From: JBALVT01 sp045110675
GTDB taxonomy: Bacteria; Pseudomonadota; Gammaproteobacteria; Pseudomonadales; Halieaceae
DNA length: 64,000 nt
Reading direction: 5' to 3'
Assembly: GCA_045110675.1 (NCBI GenBank)
Contig: JBGCGJ010000009.1
Location: forward strand, 124,001 to 188,000
Below are positions 25,911-33,912 of this stretch, piece by piece. Positions within the stretch are counted from its first letter, which is position 1; each line of letters begins with the position of its first letter. A model generated the notes under the pieces. The model did not search any database and was not told the DNA's origin. It worked only from the letters and a program-made list of their open reading frames with translations. The translations under genes and the position numbers were made by a program.

Positions 25911-27281
25911 TTAGTTTTCAACCTCTGGTTTTTTGCCCTTGAGAACATTCAACACCAGCTCCATAGCCGCGCTTCTGGACCCTTTAACCAATACCGTGTG
26001 ATCTTCTCCGAAGGCACCGGGCAATGCTTCAATCGCCTCATCTCTAGTCGAAAAATAGCGACCACCTTCACCGAAAGCGTTGACAGCGACCTGAACTTCC
26101 TCACCCACGCCCCACAACTGATCTACGCCTGCATCTGCGGCATATCCCCCAATGTCGCGGTGCATGGAATCACTTTCTGAACCCAGTTCCAGCATCGCTC
26201 CCAGCACCAGTGTTCGAGTACCGCCGCAACTTGCCAATACATCGATCGCTGCTCGCACCGATCCCGGGTTAGCGTTATAGCAATCGTCTATCACATCTGC
26301 GCCACTATCGATTCGCTCCACGGACAGGCGACCGGCAACAGGAACAACCAATTCCAAACCGTGGCGTATCTCATCGAGAGTCAGTTCGCAGGCCACTCCA
26401 GCGGCAACCGCAGCGAGGGCGTTGCTGACATTGTGCATTCCCGGAAGTTGCAGCCTCAGAGGTGCATCACCAATGGGAGTCACTACTGTGAAGTTGACCC
26501 CTCTAACGCCGTTTGAACGAATCGCGGTAGCCCATACCGCCGCAGGATTTTCCAAGCCATAGTCAAGGATCGCAGCTGGCGCCGCTCTGGCGCGCCAAGC
26601 ATCAGCCCAGTGCTGATCCGCATTAATCACCGCGGTATCACCACACTTAAGATCGTCGAAGATCTCCCCTTTAGCCTGGGCGACATCCTCAACACTTCCA
26701 AAACCGTCCAGGTGAGCGGGTAGTGCGTTGAGCAGTAAAGAAACGGCTGGCTTTCCTAACTCACATAGCCAGGCAATATCACCACGGCGCCCGGCCCCCA
26801 TTTCAATCACCGCAAATTCATGTTCGCTGTTCAGCCCCAGCAGAGTGAGCGGAACACCGATTTCGTTGTTCATATTCCCTTGTGTCGCCAAAGTTTTTCC
26901 GCGTTGGGAGAGCACCGAATGCAGCATATTCTTGACGGTCGTTTTTCCGCTACTCCCTGTGATCCCTATCAGCGTGCCGGTAAAAGCCTCGCGATTATAG
27001 GACCCCAATTTACCGAGGGCATGCTGTGTATCAGCAACGCGCAACACAGGCATATCGTTGTTTTCTTGATCGCCACTGACAACGGCTGCAACTGCCCCGC
27101 TAGCCTGAGCTTCACGGATAAAGGCATGGCCATCAAAGGTTTCACCCTTGAGAGCGACGAAAAGGGATTGGTCGTGTGACTGGCGCGTGTCAGTGAACAC
27201 ACTCAGCACCTTACAATCCTTGCCAACAAGCTTGCCATTAACCACCGACTGCAATTCAGATAAGGACCACGCTCGCATCAT
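25911..27281 (-). CDS. murF: UDP-MurNAc-tripeptide--D-alanyl-D-alanine ligase MurF
   Basis: 456 aa. Adds D-Ala-D-Ala to complete the pentapeptide precursor. The ATP loop GITGSSGKTTVKNML, the NMNNEIGVPLTLL block and DDCYNANPGSVRAAID are standard. It starts at tandem ATG codons (27281/27278) that overlap the murE TGA, so the start is uncertain by one residue. Confidence 0.96.
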   Translation of the reverse strand: MMRAWSLSELQSVVNGKLVGKDCKVLSVFTDTRQSHDQSLFVALKGETFDGHAFIREAQASGAVAAVVSGDQENNDMPVLRVADTQHALGKLGSYNREAFTGTLIGITGSSGKTTVKNMLHSVLSQRGKTLATQGNMNNEIGVPLTLLGLNSEHEFAVIEMGAGRRGDIAWLCELGKPAVSLLLNALPAHLDGFGSVEDVAQAKGEIFDDLKCGDTAVINADQHWADAWRARAAPAAILDYGLENPAAVWATAIRSNGVRGVNFTVVTPIGDAPLRLQLPGMHNVSNALAAVAAGVACELTLDEIRHGLELVVPVAGRLSVERIDSGADVIDDCYNANPGSVRAAIDVLASCGGTRTLVLGAMLELGSESDSMHRDIGGYAADAGVDQLWGVGEEVQVAVNAFGEGGRYFSTRDEAIEALPGAFGEDHTVLVKGSRSAAMELVLNVLKGKKPEVEN

Positions 27282-28768
27282 GAACCAGCCCTCCTTTCCA
27301 GAGCGACCGTTACCTGCTGTTCATCACTGAAATAAAGTCGCTGATCATCGACGATCTGATAATCCTCATGCCCTTTGCCTGCGACAAGAACGCAATCTCC
27401 GGCAGCGGCTTGCGCAACGGCCAATGCTATCGCCTCGCCTCTATCGGAAACCAAAACAAATTCTCCGCTACACCCGGCTTCAATATCACAAAGAATGGCT
27501 AGTGGATTTTCGCTCCTGGGGTTATCGCTGGTCACAACTACCTGATCGGAGTGAGTGCAGGCCACTCGCCCCATGATTGAGCGCTTGCTGCGATCACGAT
27601 CACCTCCACAACCAAATACCGTAATCAACCGGCCCTCAATGTGTGGACGCAACGCGCGCAAAACCTGCTCCAAGGCATCGGGCGTGTGTGCGTAATCAAC
27701 CACAGCCTGAATGCCAGAAGTATTTGGAATCGACTGCATACGGCCTGAGACTGAAGTCAATTTGGTAGTTGCCGCACAAAGCGAATCCAGATCTTCGCCC
27801 GCCAATAGCAATGCGCCGATGGCCGCAGCCAAGTTGGCGAGATTAAACACACCTCGCAGCGGGCTTGAGCAACTAGCCTCGCCCCACGGCGTGCGAAGAG
27901 AAGCCTCTACTCCCTGGGCATGGAACCTGAGGTCGTGAAAGAGAATATCCGCCGCGTTATCGCCGGCTACGGAGTAAGTCAGAACTCTTACACCGGCGGG
28001 TATAGAAGCAATCATCGTCGCGGCGTACTCATCGTCGAGGTTTACCAGAGCGTGCTTCAAATCTGGCATCGCAAACAATCGCTGCTTGGCCTGGCCGTAA
28101 GCTGTCATGCTGCCGTGATAATCCAGGTGATCCTGGGTCAGGTTGGTGAACACCGCTGTCTCGAAGGCCACTCCACAAACGCGACCTTGCAGCAACGCGT
28201 GTGACGACACTTCCATGCCAACCGCGAACACTTTTTTGTCACGCCAAACAGCAAGTTGTCGCTGAATCGAAACAGGGTCTGGTGTGGTATTGGTAGCCTG
28301 GGAAACCGAGCCATCGAGATTCGATCCCAAGGTGCCGACTACACCGCAACTTTTACCGACTATTCGACCCAGTTGAGCCATCAAGTGGCTGGTAGTCGTT
28401 TTTCCGTTTGTACCCGTAATACCGACCACGTGAATAGCCTGACTCGGATGGGCGTAGAATCTCGATGCAATTGAACCTACCTCAAACTGCAACTCGGGAA
28501 CTTCGATGACCGGCACCGTCATTTCATCGACAAAGCCTGCGACCGGCGCTTCGGCGACAATCGCAGCCGCGCCATCTGCAACAGCTTGCTCTATGAACTG
28601 ACGCCCATCGTGCACTTCGCCGCGAACCGCTAAAAAAAGATCTCCGGGTGAGACCTTACGACTGTCCAATTCAATCCCTGTAATTTCTACGCCATCAAAT
28701 TCCGGTCGGTCAAGTTCAAGCAAAGCGGCAAGATTCATTGCAGTGTGATCAGTATGCATCGCGGCCAT
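27278..28768 (-). CDS. murE: UDP-MurNAc-dipeptide--meso-diaminopimelate ligase MurE
   Basis: 496 aa. Adds the third residue of the stem peptide. The DNPR motif (TSDNPRSENP) marks the meso-DAP-specific form, so the organism should have DAP-type peptidoglycan. The ATP loop is GITGTNGKTTTSHL. Several in-frame starts exist: GTG 28771, which shares one base with the ftsI stop, ATG 28768, ATG 28759 and ATG 28738. 28768 is chosen because it follows a G-rich stretch at suitable spacing. Confidence 0.95.
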   Translation of the reverse strand: MAAMHTDHTAMNLAALLELDRPEFDGVEITGIELDSRKVSPGDLFLAVRGEVHDGRQFIEQAVADGAAAIVAEAPVAGFVDEMTVPVIEVPELQFEVGSIASRFYAHPSQAIHVVGITGTNGKTTTSHLMAQLGRIVGKSCGVVGTLGSNLDGSVSQATNTTPDPVSIQRQLAVWRDKKVFAVGMEVSSHALLQGRVCGVAFETAVFTNLTQDHLDYHGSMTAYGQAKQRLFAMPDLKHALVNLDDEYAATMIASIPAGVRVLTYSVAGDNAADILFHDLRFHAQGVEASLRTPWGEASCSSPLRGVFNLANLAAAIGALLLAGEDLDSLCAATTKLTSVSGRMQSIPNTSGIQAVVDYAHTPDALEQVLRALRPHIEGRLITVFGCGGDRDRSKRSIMGRVACTHSDQVVVTSDNPRSENPLAILCDIEAGCSGEFVLVSDRGEAIALAVAQAAAGDCVLVAGKGHEDYQIVDDQRLYFSDEQQVTVALERRAGS

Positions 28769-28770
28769 CA

Positions 28771-30498
28771 CTACGCCGCCCCCGCACGACGCAACGGACC
28801 GGCAGCGATCACGGATTCCGGCTGCGAGGGAGGTACATTCAAAATTCGAAGAGCACCCTGTGTCACTCGAGAAAATACGGGTGCAGCGGCAGAACCCCCT
28901 CCATAGGAATCGCCCTTGGGCTGATTCAAAACAACCACAGTGACTATGCGAGGATTGTCGATCGGTGCTACACCGGCAAACAGCGCGACGTATTGATCAT
29001 CCTGATAACCACCGGGCCCAACTTTATGCACCGTGCCAGTTTTGCCACCCACATCGAATCCCAGAACCTGAGCTTTCTGAGCAGTGCCATTTTCCTGTGT
29101 AACTTGATGCAGTATTCGAAGAACCTTATTGGCTATTTCGGAATCAATTACCTGCCTCGACTCTGGTAAGTCTTCCCCGAGCGCCAACAAAGAAATCTGT
29201 GGTTGAATGCCGTCATTCGCAAAGACTGAATAGGCATGGGCCAGCTGCAGCGGGGAGGCGGTAAGCCCATAGCCAAATGCGAGAGTCACTTCCTCAATCG
29301 GATGCCACTTGGGACGATTCGGTAAAATGCCATGGCTCTCACCGGGAAACCCTGTTCCGGGTGATTGGCCCAAGCCGAAGCGGCTGAACATATTCCAGAT
29401 CGGTTCGTGGCCAATATCCAGCGCAATTTTGGTTATGCCCACCTGACTAGATTTTTCAACAATACGAGAAACGGATATCTCTCCGTAGTTTTTTGGGTCA
29501 GGTAGAACCTTCCGGCCGACACTAATGCGGCCTGGTGATGTATCCACTATCGTCGCCGGAGAATAGCGTCCGGTCTCGAACGCAGCGGCAACCGTAATGG
29601 GCTTCATAATAGAACCCGGCTCGTACACATCAGTGAGCGCACGATTTCGCATACTGTAGGCCTTCACACCACTGCGATTGTTGGGGTTGTAAACGGGGAA
29701 GTTAACCATCGCAAGAACTTCTCCGGTCTTTCCATCCAGAGTAACAATGGTTCCTGACTCAGCACCTGTAACCGTCATCGCGCGCTGCAGCTCTGCGTGT
29801 TGCAAGTGCTGAAGTCGGAGGTCGATGCTCAACATCAAATCGTTTCCCGGACTAGCTTCCCTCATCACACCAATGTCGCGCACGACATCACCGTGCAAAT
29901 CTTTGATGATTTTTTTCTTTCCCGATGAGCCGCGAAGCCACTCATCGTAGGCCAGCTCCAGACCCGTAATACCCTCGTCATCTACATTGGTAAAACCCAC
30001 AACATGAGCTGCAACTTCACCCGCTGGATAAAATCGCTGGTACTCGCGCTCGCCGTAAACCCCTGCTATTCGCATCTCCAGAATTTTCCTGGCGTCAACA
30101 GGTACCCGGTGGCGTTGCAAATACATGAACTGGCGATTGCGGAATCTATTGAGTTTTTCCTTCAGGTCAGCAATATCCATACCGAGCCCTTCCGCCAACT
30201 CATCGAGTCGATCAGAGGTTTTCAGAACCGCTGGATTGGCCCAGATAGATACTACTGGTGTACTCACGGCCAGGGGTACACCGCGGCGGTCGGATATCAC
30301 GCCGCGATAAGCGGGAATCTCAACAGTACGAACCGTTCGCATATCGCCCTGGCCTTGCAGGAACTCGTGCCCACGATCCATATCCAGAACCTGCAAAGAA
30401 AGTACACGCCCTACGAGCAGGGCAAGCATAACCAGCAATACAAGCGACAGCGCATAGAAGCGCCATACGGCTACTGGCTGAGGCTTAAAAGCTTTCAT
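28771..30498 (-). CDS. ftsI: Septal transpeptidase FtsI (PBP3) with SSQ in place of SxN
   Basis: 575 aa. Class B penicillin-binding protein that cross-links septal peptidoglycan with FtsW. It has an N-terminal anchor (~13-36), a pedestal domain (~58-215) and a transpeptidase domain. Catalytic S296 and K299 lie in EPGSIMKP, and KTGT is at 487-490. The second active-site motif, normally SxN (SSN in PBP3), reads SSQ at 350-352; the codon at 29445-29443 is CAG with normal flanks (EKSSQVGITKIAL). A conservative change, but at a position that contacts the beta-lactam or substrate amide. The ATG overlaps the ftsL TGA. Confidence 0.96.
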   Translation of the reverse strand: MKAFKPQPVAVWRFYALSLVLLVMLALLVGRVLSLQVLDMDRGHEFLQGQGDMRTVRTVEIPAYRGVISDRRGVPLAVSTPVVSIWANPAVLKTSDRLDELAEGLGMDIADLKEKLNRFRNRQFMYLQRHRVPVDARKILEMRIAGVYGEREYQRFYPAGEVAAHVVGFTNVDDEGITGLELAYDEWLRGSSGKKKIIKDLHGDVVRDIGVMREASPGNDLMLSIDLRLQHLQHAELQRAMTVTGAESGTIVTLDGKTGEVLAMVNFPVYNPNNRSGVKAYSMRNRALTDVYEPGSIMKPITVAAAFETGRYSPATIVDTSPGRISVGRKVLPDPKNYGEISVSRIVEKSSQVGITKIALDIGHEPIWNMFSRFGLGQSPGTGFPGESHGILPNRPKWHPIEEVTLAFGYGLTASPLQLAHAYSVFANDGIQPQISLLALGEDLPESRQVIDSEIANKVLRILHQVTQENGTAQKAQVLGFDVGGKTGTVHKVGPGGYQDDQYVALFAGVAPIDNPRIVTVVVLNQPKGDSYGGGSAAAPVFSRVTQGALRILNVPPSQPESVIAAGPLRRAGAA

Positions 30499-30815
30499 TG
30501 CAGCACCACTCGCGCAGAACCCGCTTCAGGGGCATGCATACCCAGATCCCGAGTGGCCAACTGCTCTACTCGATAATGTGAAGCCCAAGTACTATGCTCC
30601 AGCACCAAGCGCCCATGATCTTCCTGCAAGTACCACTGCGAGGCCTCTAACACTTGCAACTTGGCGTAAGCTTCACGGCAGTTGTGCGTGGATAAAATAA
30701 CAGCGAATGCCGATGACAAAACCAACGCGAGCGCGAACGCGTTCAGGTATAGATAGCGACAAGTTTCTTCGCCACCCACTATCCTGACCACCTTCGCTGT
30801 GTCGTTCCCTGCCAT
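30495..30815 (-). CDS. ftsL: Cell division protein FtsL
   Basis: 106 aa. Small bitopic protein that pairs with FtsB and activates FtsWI. It has one membrane helix (~21-42) followed by a short periplasmic coiled coil (ASQWYLQEDHGRLVLEHSTW) and the end block LGMHAPE. Sequence is poorly conserved in the family, so the call relies on size, topology and the rsmH-ftsL-ftsI order. Confidence 0.92.
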   Translation of the reverse strand: MAGNDTAKVVRIVGGEETCRYLYLNAFALALVLSSAFAVILSTHNCREAYAKLQVLEASQWYLQEDHGRLVLEHSTWASHYRVEQLATRDLGMHAPEAGSARVVLQ

Positions 30816-30836
30816 ACCTATCCGCCTGACACCATG

Positions 30837-31754
30837 TCAGCTAATTTTTTCTACTACTCGCATGATGGCACTGCGCGAGCGAATATTTTCCGCCACTTCT
30901 CCAGCGCCTGCCTTTACCGCCTTGCCAATCAGTTTCATTCGTTTATTCAGTGCGCTGTCTCGCACTGGCACACCTCTGGGGACTGCATCCCCGCGAGCCA
31001 TATCACGCATGTAGCGCTTCACCATGCGATCCTCGAGTGAGTGAAAACTAATCACCACTAAGCGGCCACCCACGCCTAAAATCTCCACTGCGACACCCAA
31101 CAAATCGTGTAAATCTTCAAGCTCACGATTGACCTTGATGCGTATCGCTTGAAAGGAACGGGTTGCGGGGTGCTTGTGCTTTTCCCATTTTGGATTAGCC
31201 TCACTGACTAACTTTGCTAGTACCGCAGTAGTAGTGATTGGACGCTCATTTCTCGCTGCGACAATCGCAGCAGCGATACGGCGTGAATAGCGCTCTTCAC
31301 CGTACTCTTTTAGGACTATGGCAATGTCGTTCTCATCTGCGTAGGACAACCACTGCGCTGCCGTTTCCCCTCTTGTGGTGTCCATTCGCATATCGAGTGG
31401 GCCGTCATTGAGGAAACTGAAGCCTCTTTCTGCCTCATCCAACTGAGGACTGGAAACACCCAGATCGAGAAGAATGCCGTCCACTTCGTCAACATTCATT
31501 TGTTTGAGCTGCTCGGGGAGCCGAGCAAATGAGCCGTGAAAAAAATGAAACCTGGAGTCCTTTTCTAATAGTTTCAGAGCATCTTCTTTCGCGGCGAGAT
31601 CCTTATCCACCCCCAGCAGCTTCCCACTCGGGCCCAAGCTCTCAAGAACGTGACGAGAGTGACCTCCTCGCCCGTAGGTACCGTCGACATAACAACCCTC
31701 GGGGTTGGTTACCAGAGCTTCAACCGCCTCTTGCAACAACACCGTATGATGCAT
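30837..31754 (-). CDS. rsmH: 16S rRNA (cytosine-1402 N4)-methyltransferase RsmH (MraW)
   Basis: 305 aa. Methylates C1402 in the ribosomal P site using SAM. The SAM-binding segment YVDGTYGRGGHSRHVLE, the LLDLGVSSPQLDEAERGFSF block and VISFHSLEDRMVKRYM are diagnostic. The ATG at 31754 is chosen since AGGTGG is 5-6 bases upstream and MHHTVLLQEAV matches the family start; a GTG at 31763 adjoins the mraZ stop. Confidence 0.96.
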   Translation of the reverse strand: MHHTVLLQEAVEALVTNPEGCYVDGTYGRGGHSRHVLESLGPSGKLLGVDKDLAAKEDALKLLEKDSRFHFFHGSFARLPEQLKQMNVDEVDGILLDLGVSSPQLDEAERGFSFLNDGPLDMRMDTTRGETAAQWLSYADENDIAIVLKEYGEERYSRRIAAAIVAARNERPITTTAVLAKLVSEANPKWEKHKHPATRSFQAIRIKVNRELEDLHDLLGVAVEILGVGGRLVVISFHSLEDRMVKRYMRDMARGDAVPRGVPVRDSALNKRMKLIGKAVKAGAGEVAENIRSRSAIMRVVEKIS

Positions 31755-31763
31755 ATCGCCCAC

Positions 31764-32219
31764 CTAAAGAGTCAGGGACATTAGTTCGTCGGGTAGTTCG
31801 GCTTCAGGGCCCGACTCCGACAGCGCTTGTTCGCGCTCGGCAAACCATAGAGTCTCCGACCACAACTCAAATTTATTGCCTTGACCTACTAAAACTAGTT
31901 TCTTGTCCAGCTGTGCATACTCACGAAGCGGTGCCGGCAGCAACATACGACCATTGCCATCCAGTTCAATATCCGTGGCATAACCGAGCATCAGCCTCTG
32001 AAAACGCTTTACAGCGGGCTTCAATGCTGGCAATTTTTGTATTTCATCCGCAATTCGCTCCCACTCGGGCAGCGGGTAAATCACTAAACAGGAAGATTGC
32101 GTGTCGATTGTTAACACTATTTGGCCGTCACACTGGGACAACAATGGCTCGCGCTGGCGCGCTGGCATAGCCAGGCGACCCTTCGCATCCATGTTGATGT
32201 GCTGCACGCCTCGAAACAC
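31764..32219 (-). CDS. mraZ: MraZ, transcriptional regulator of the dcw cluster
   Basis: 151 aa. AbrB-fold protein that binds repeats upstream of its own gene and represses the cluster in E. coli. Two MraZ halves, each with a DxxGR motif, are visible: INMDAKGRLAMPAR and IELDGNGRMLLPAPLR. The GTG at 32219 (VFRGVQHINMD) is preferred over a GTG at 32234: GGAG is 9 bases upstream and the length matches the 152-aa E. coli protein. It is the first gene of the cluster, behind a clear promoter and MraZ boxes. Confidence 0.95.
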   Translation of the reverse strand: MFRGVQHINMDAKGRLAMPARQREPLLSQCDGQIVLTIDTQSSCLVIYPLPEWERIADEIQKLPALKPAVKRFQRLMLGYATDIELDGNGRMLLPAPLREYAQLDKKLVLVGQGNKFELWSETLWFAEREQALSESGPEAELPDELMSLTL

Positions 32220-32229
32220 GTTCTTATTC

Positions 32230-32284
32230 TCCACTCATCTGGCTAAATATCCACAAAACGCCAGATTTATCCACTTAACTCCAC
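32230..32284 (-). promoter_or_regulatory. MraZ operator: four GTGGA boxes on a 10-bp grid
   Basis: TCCAC on plus (GTGGA on minus) occurs at 32230-32234, 32250-32254, 32270-32274 and 32280-32284, spacings of 20, 20 and 10 bp. A degenerate copy (CCAG) occupies the intervening 32261 position. All face the same side of the helix. MraZ is known to bind short G-rich direct repeats with 10-bp period ahead of mraZ. The boxes start just at the predicted transcription start and run to the leader end. Confidence 0.8.
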
Positions 32285-32590
32285 ATTTCGACACTATAGG
32301 TGTGATATAGGAAAACTGTCAAGGCGAGAATCAGGAAAAACGTTGTAATTTCAGATAATTAGAGCGTTTTGACGCCCTCAATACTCATACAAACTGAAGC
32401 CGAAATATGCAAATACCCCAACAAAACATGATGGTATGAGGGCTTGTTAAGGTTTTACATTAAGTATGGGAATGCTGATGTGTTTTATTGGCCAGGAGCA
32501 AGTGCTGAAAACGATGCTTTACGGGCCGGTAAGAGCTCTTCCTGATGCTAATCAGCGAGAAGTGCCAGATTCAGGCTTTCAAATAGGGGG
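32235..32590. other. mraZ-rnpB intergenic region
   Basis: About 355 bp. The left end holds the MraZ operator and promoter (32230-32322). 32323-32590 is AT-rich and shows no supported gene and no terminator for rnpB. A weak 7-bp inverted repeat (CTCATAC/GTATGAG near 32384 and 32434) has no clear role. Confidence 0.6.
32293..32322 (-). promoter_or_regulatory. Sigma-70 promoter of the mraZ/dcw cluster
   Basis: On minus, -35 TTGACA (32322-32317, perfect) and -10 TATAGT (32298-32293) are separated by 18 bp. The start is predicted near 32286, ~67 nt before the mraZ GTG. The promoter is immediately followed by the MraZ boxes, so bound MraZ would block initiation or early elongation. Confidence 0.85.
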
Positions 32591-32938
<348 letters not shown>

Positions 32939-32943
32939 CGCAC

Positions 32944-32972
32944 AGACTAACGCCAGGAACGCCCAACAGCAA
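32944..32972 (-). promoter_or_regulatory. rnpB promoter
   Basis: On minus, -35 TTGCTG (32972-32967) and -10 TAGTCT (32949-32944) are 17 bp apart. The predicted start at ~32937 coincides with the expected 5' end of RNase P RNA. It sits between the rsmI stop (32994) and rnpB. Confidence 0.75.
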
Positions 32973-32993
32973 GTCACTAACAGAATGATAGGG

Positions 32994-33854
32994 CTATTGT
33001 TTTTCATCCAACAAAAATTGGTAAAGAGCCTTCTTGCGCACCCCGGTAATATCGGCCACGACGGCGGCGGCACGCTTAGCCGGAAGCTCTTCGGCAAGCC
33101 GCCTTAGTAGCACAGCGGTGGTTTCATCCAACTCGGAAACCCCCTGAGGCTTGCCCGCCACCACTAACACAATTTCTCCGCGGCGCTGATTGCTATCACC
33201 ACCTACGAAGCTCAACAACTCCGACACAGTGCCGCATTTAACCGTTTCGAAAGCTTTCGTAATCTCTCTGGCCATCATAATTTGCCTATCCGGACCGAAC
33301 TCTGCCTCCAGAGAAACCAAGCAGTCCAGAATTCTATGAGGCGCCTCATAAAAAATGAGGGTTGCATCCTCCCCTTTAAGCGCTCTCAGGCGGTTCGCCC
33401 TGGCGATCGCTTTGGCGGGCAAGAAACCCTCGAAAAAAAAGCGATCGGTAGCCAGACCCGAAACGCTCAGTGCGGCAATAGCAGCACAGGGGCCGGGAAC
33501 AGCCCGCACTGCATAAGACTGCTCGTGAGCGTAACGCACCAGTCGATAGCCAGGATCTGAGATAAGTGGTGTTCCCGCGTCACTGACCAGAGCGACCACA
33601 CCTCCTCCACCAAGGCATTCATCTATCTTGTCCACGGATCGCACATCGCTGTGATCGTGGTAGGCGATCAGGCGCGTCTCAATCCCGAAATGCTCGAGCA
33701 AGCGCAGGCTATGTCTGGTATCCTCGGCCGCTATGATATCCGCATGCCGCAGTATTTCCACGGCGCGGGGCGACATGTCACCTAGGTTACCAATAGGTGT
33801 GGCGACAACGTAGAGACCGGATTCCACGAATCCCCCCTTATTATTTACAATCAT
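32994..33854 (-). CDS. rsmI: 16S rRNA (cytidine-1402 2'-O)-methyltransferase RsmI
   Basis: 286 aa. Methylates the ribose of C1402, the same base that RsmH modifies. It has the tetrapyrrole-methylase fold with LYVVATPIGNLGDMSPRA at the N-terminus, AAEDTRHSLRLL, SDAGTPLISDPG and VPGPCAAIAALSVSG. The ATG is at 33854. It is divergent from lpoA over 58 bp, the same head-to-head pairing as in E. coli (rsmI/lpoA). Confidence 0.96.
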   Translation of the reverse strand: MIVNNKGGFVESGLYVVATPIGNLGDMSPRAVEILRHADIIAAEDTRHSLRLLEHFGIETRLIAYHDHSDVRSVDKIDECLGGGGVVALVSDAGTPLISDPGYRLVRYAHEQSYAVRAVPGPCAAIAALSVSGLATDRFFFEGFLPAKAIARANRLRALKGEDATLIFYEAPHRILDCLVSLEAEFGPDRQIMMAREITKAFETVKCGTVSELLSFVGGDSNQRRGEIVLVVAGKPQGVSELDETTAVLLRRLAEELPAKRAAAVVADITGVRKKALYQFLLDEKQ

Positions 33855-33912
33855 TCAACAGGACTCGGTTGCTGCTGATACAGCCAGACCGAGACGATCG
33901 GCGAAGAATAGC

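Noticed and set aside
30837..32219. Possible disruption of the dcw cluster given the odd FtsZ and FtsI motifs
   Set aside because: All frames are full length with normal start-stop overlaps; nothing suggests pseudogenes or an inserted element.
32230..32284. Regular TCCAC repeats as a CRISPR-like array
   Set aside because: The units are 5 bp with a 10-bp period and sit at the mraZ promoter; MraZ boxes explain them.
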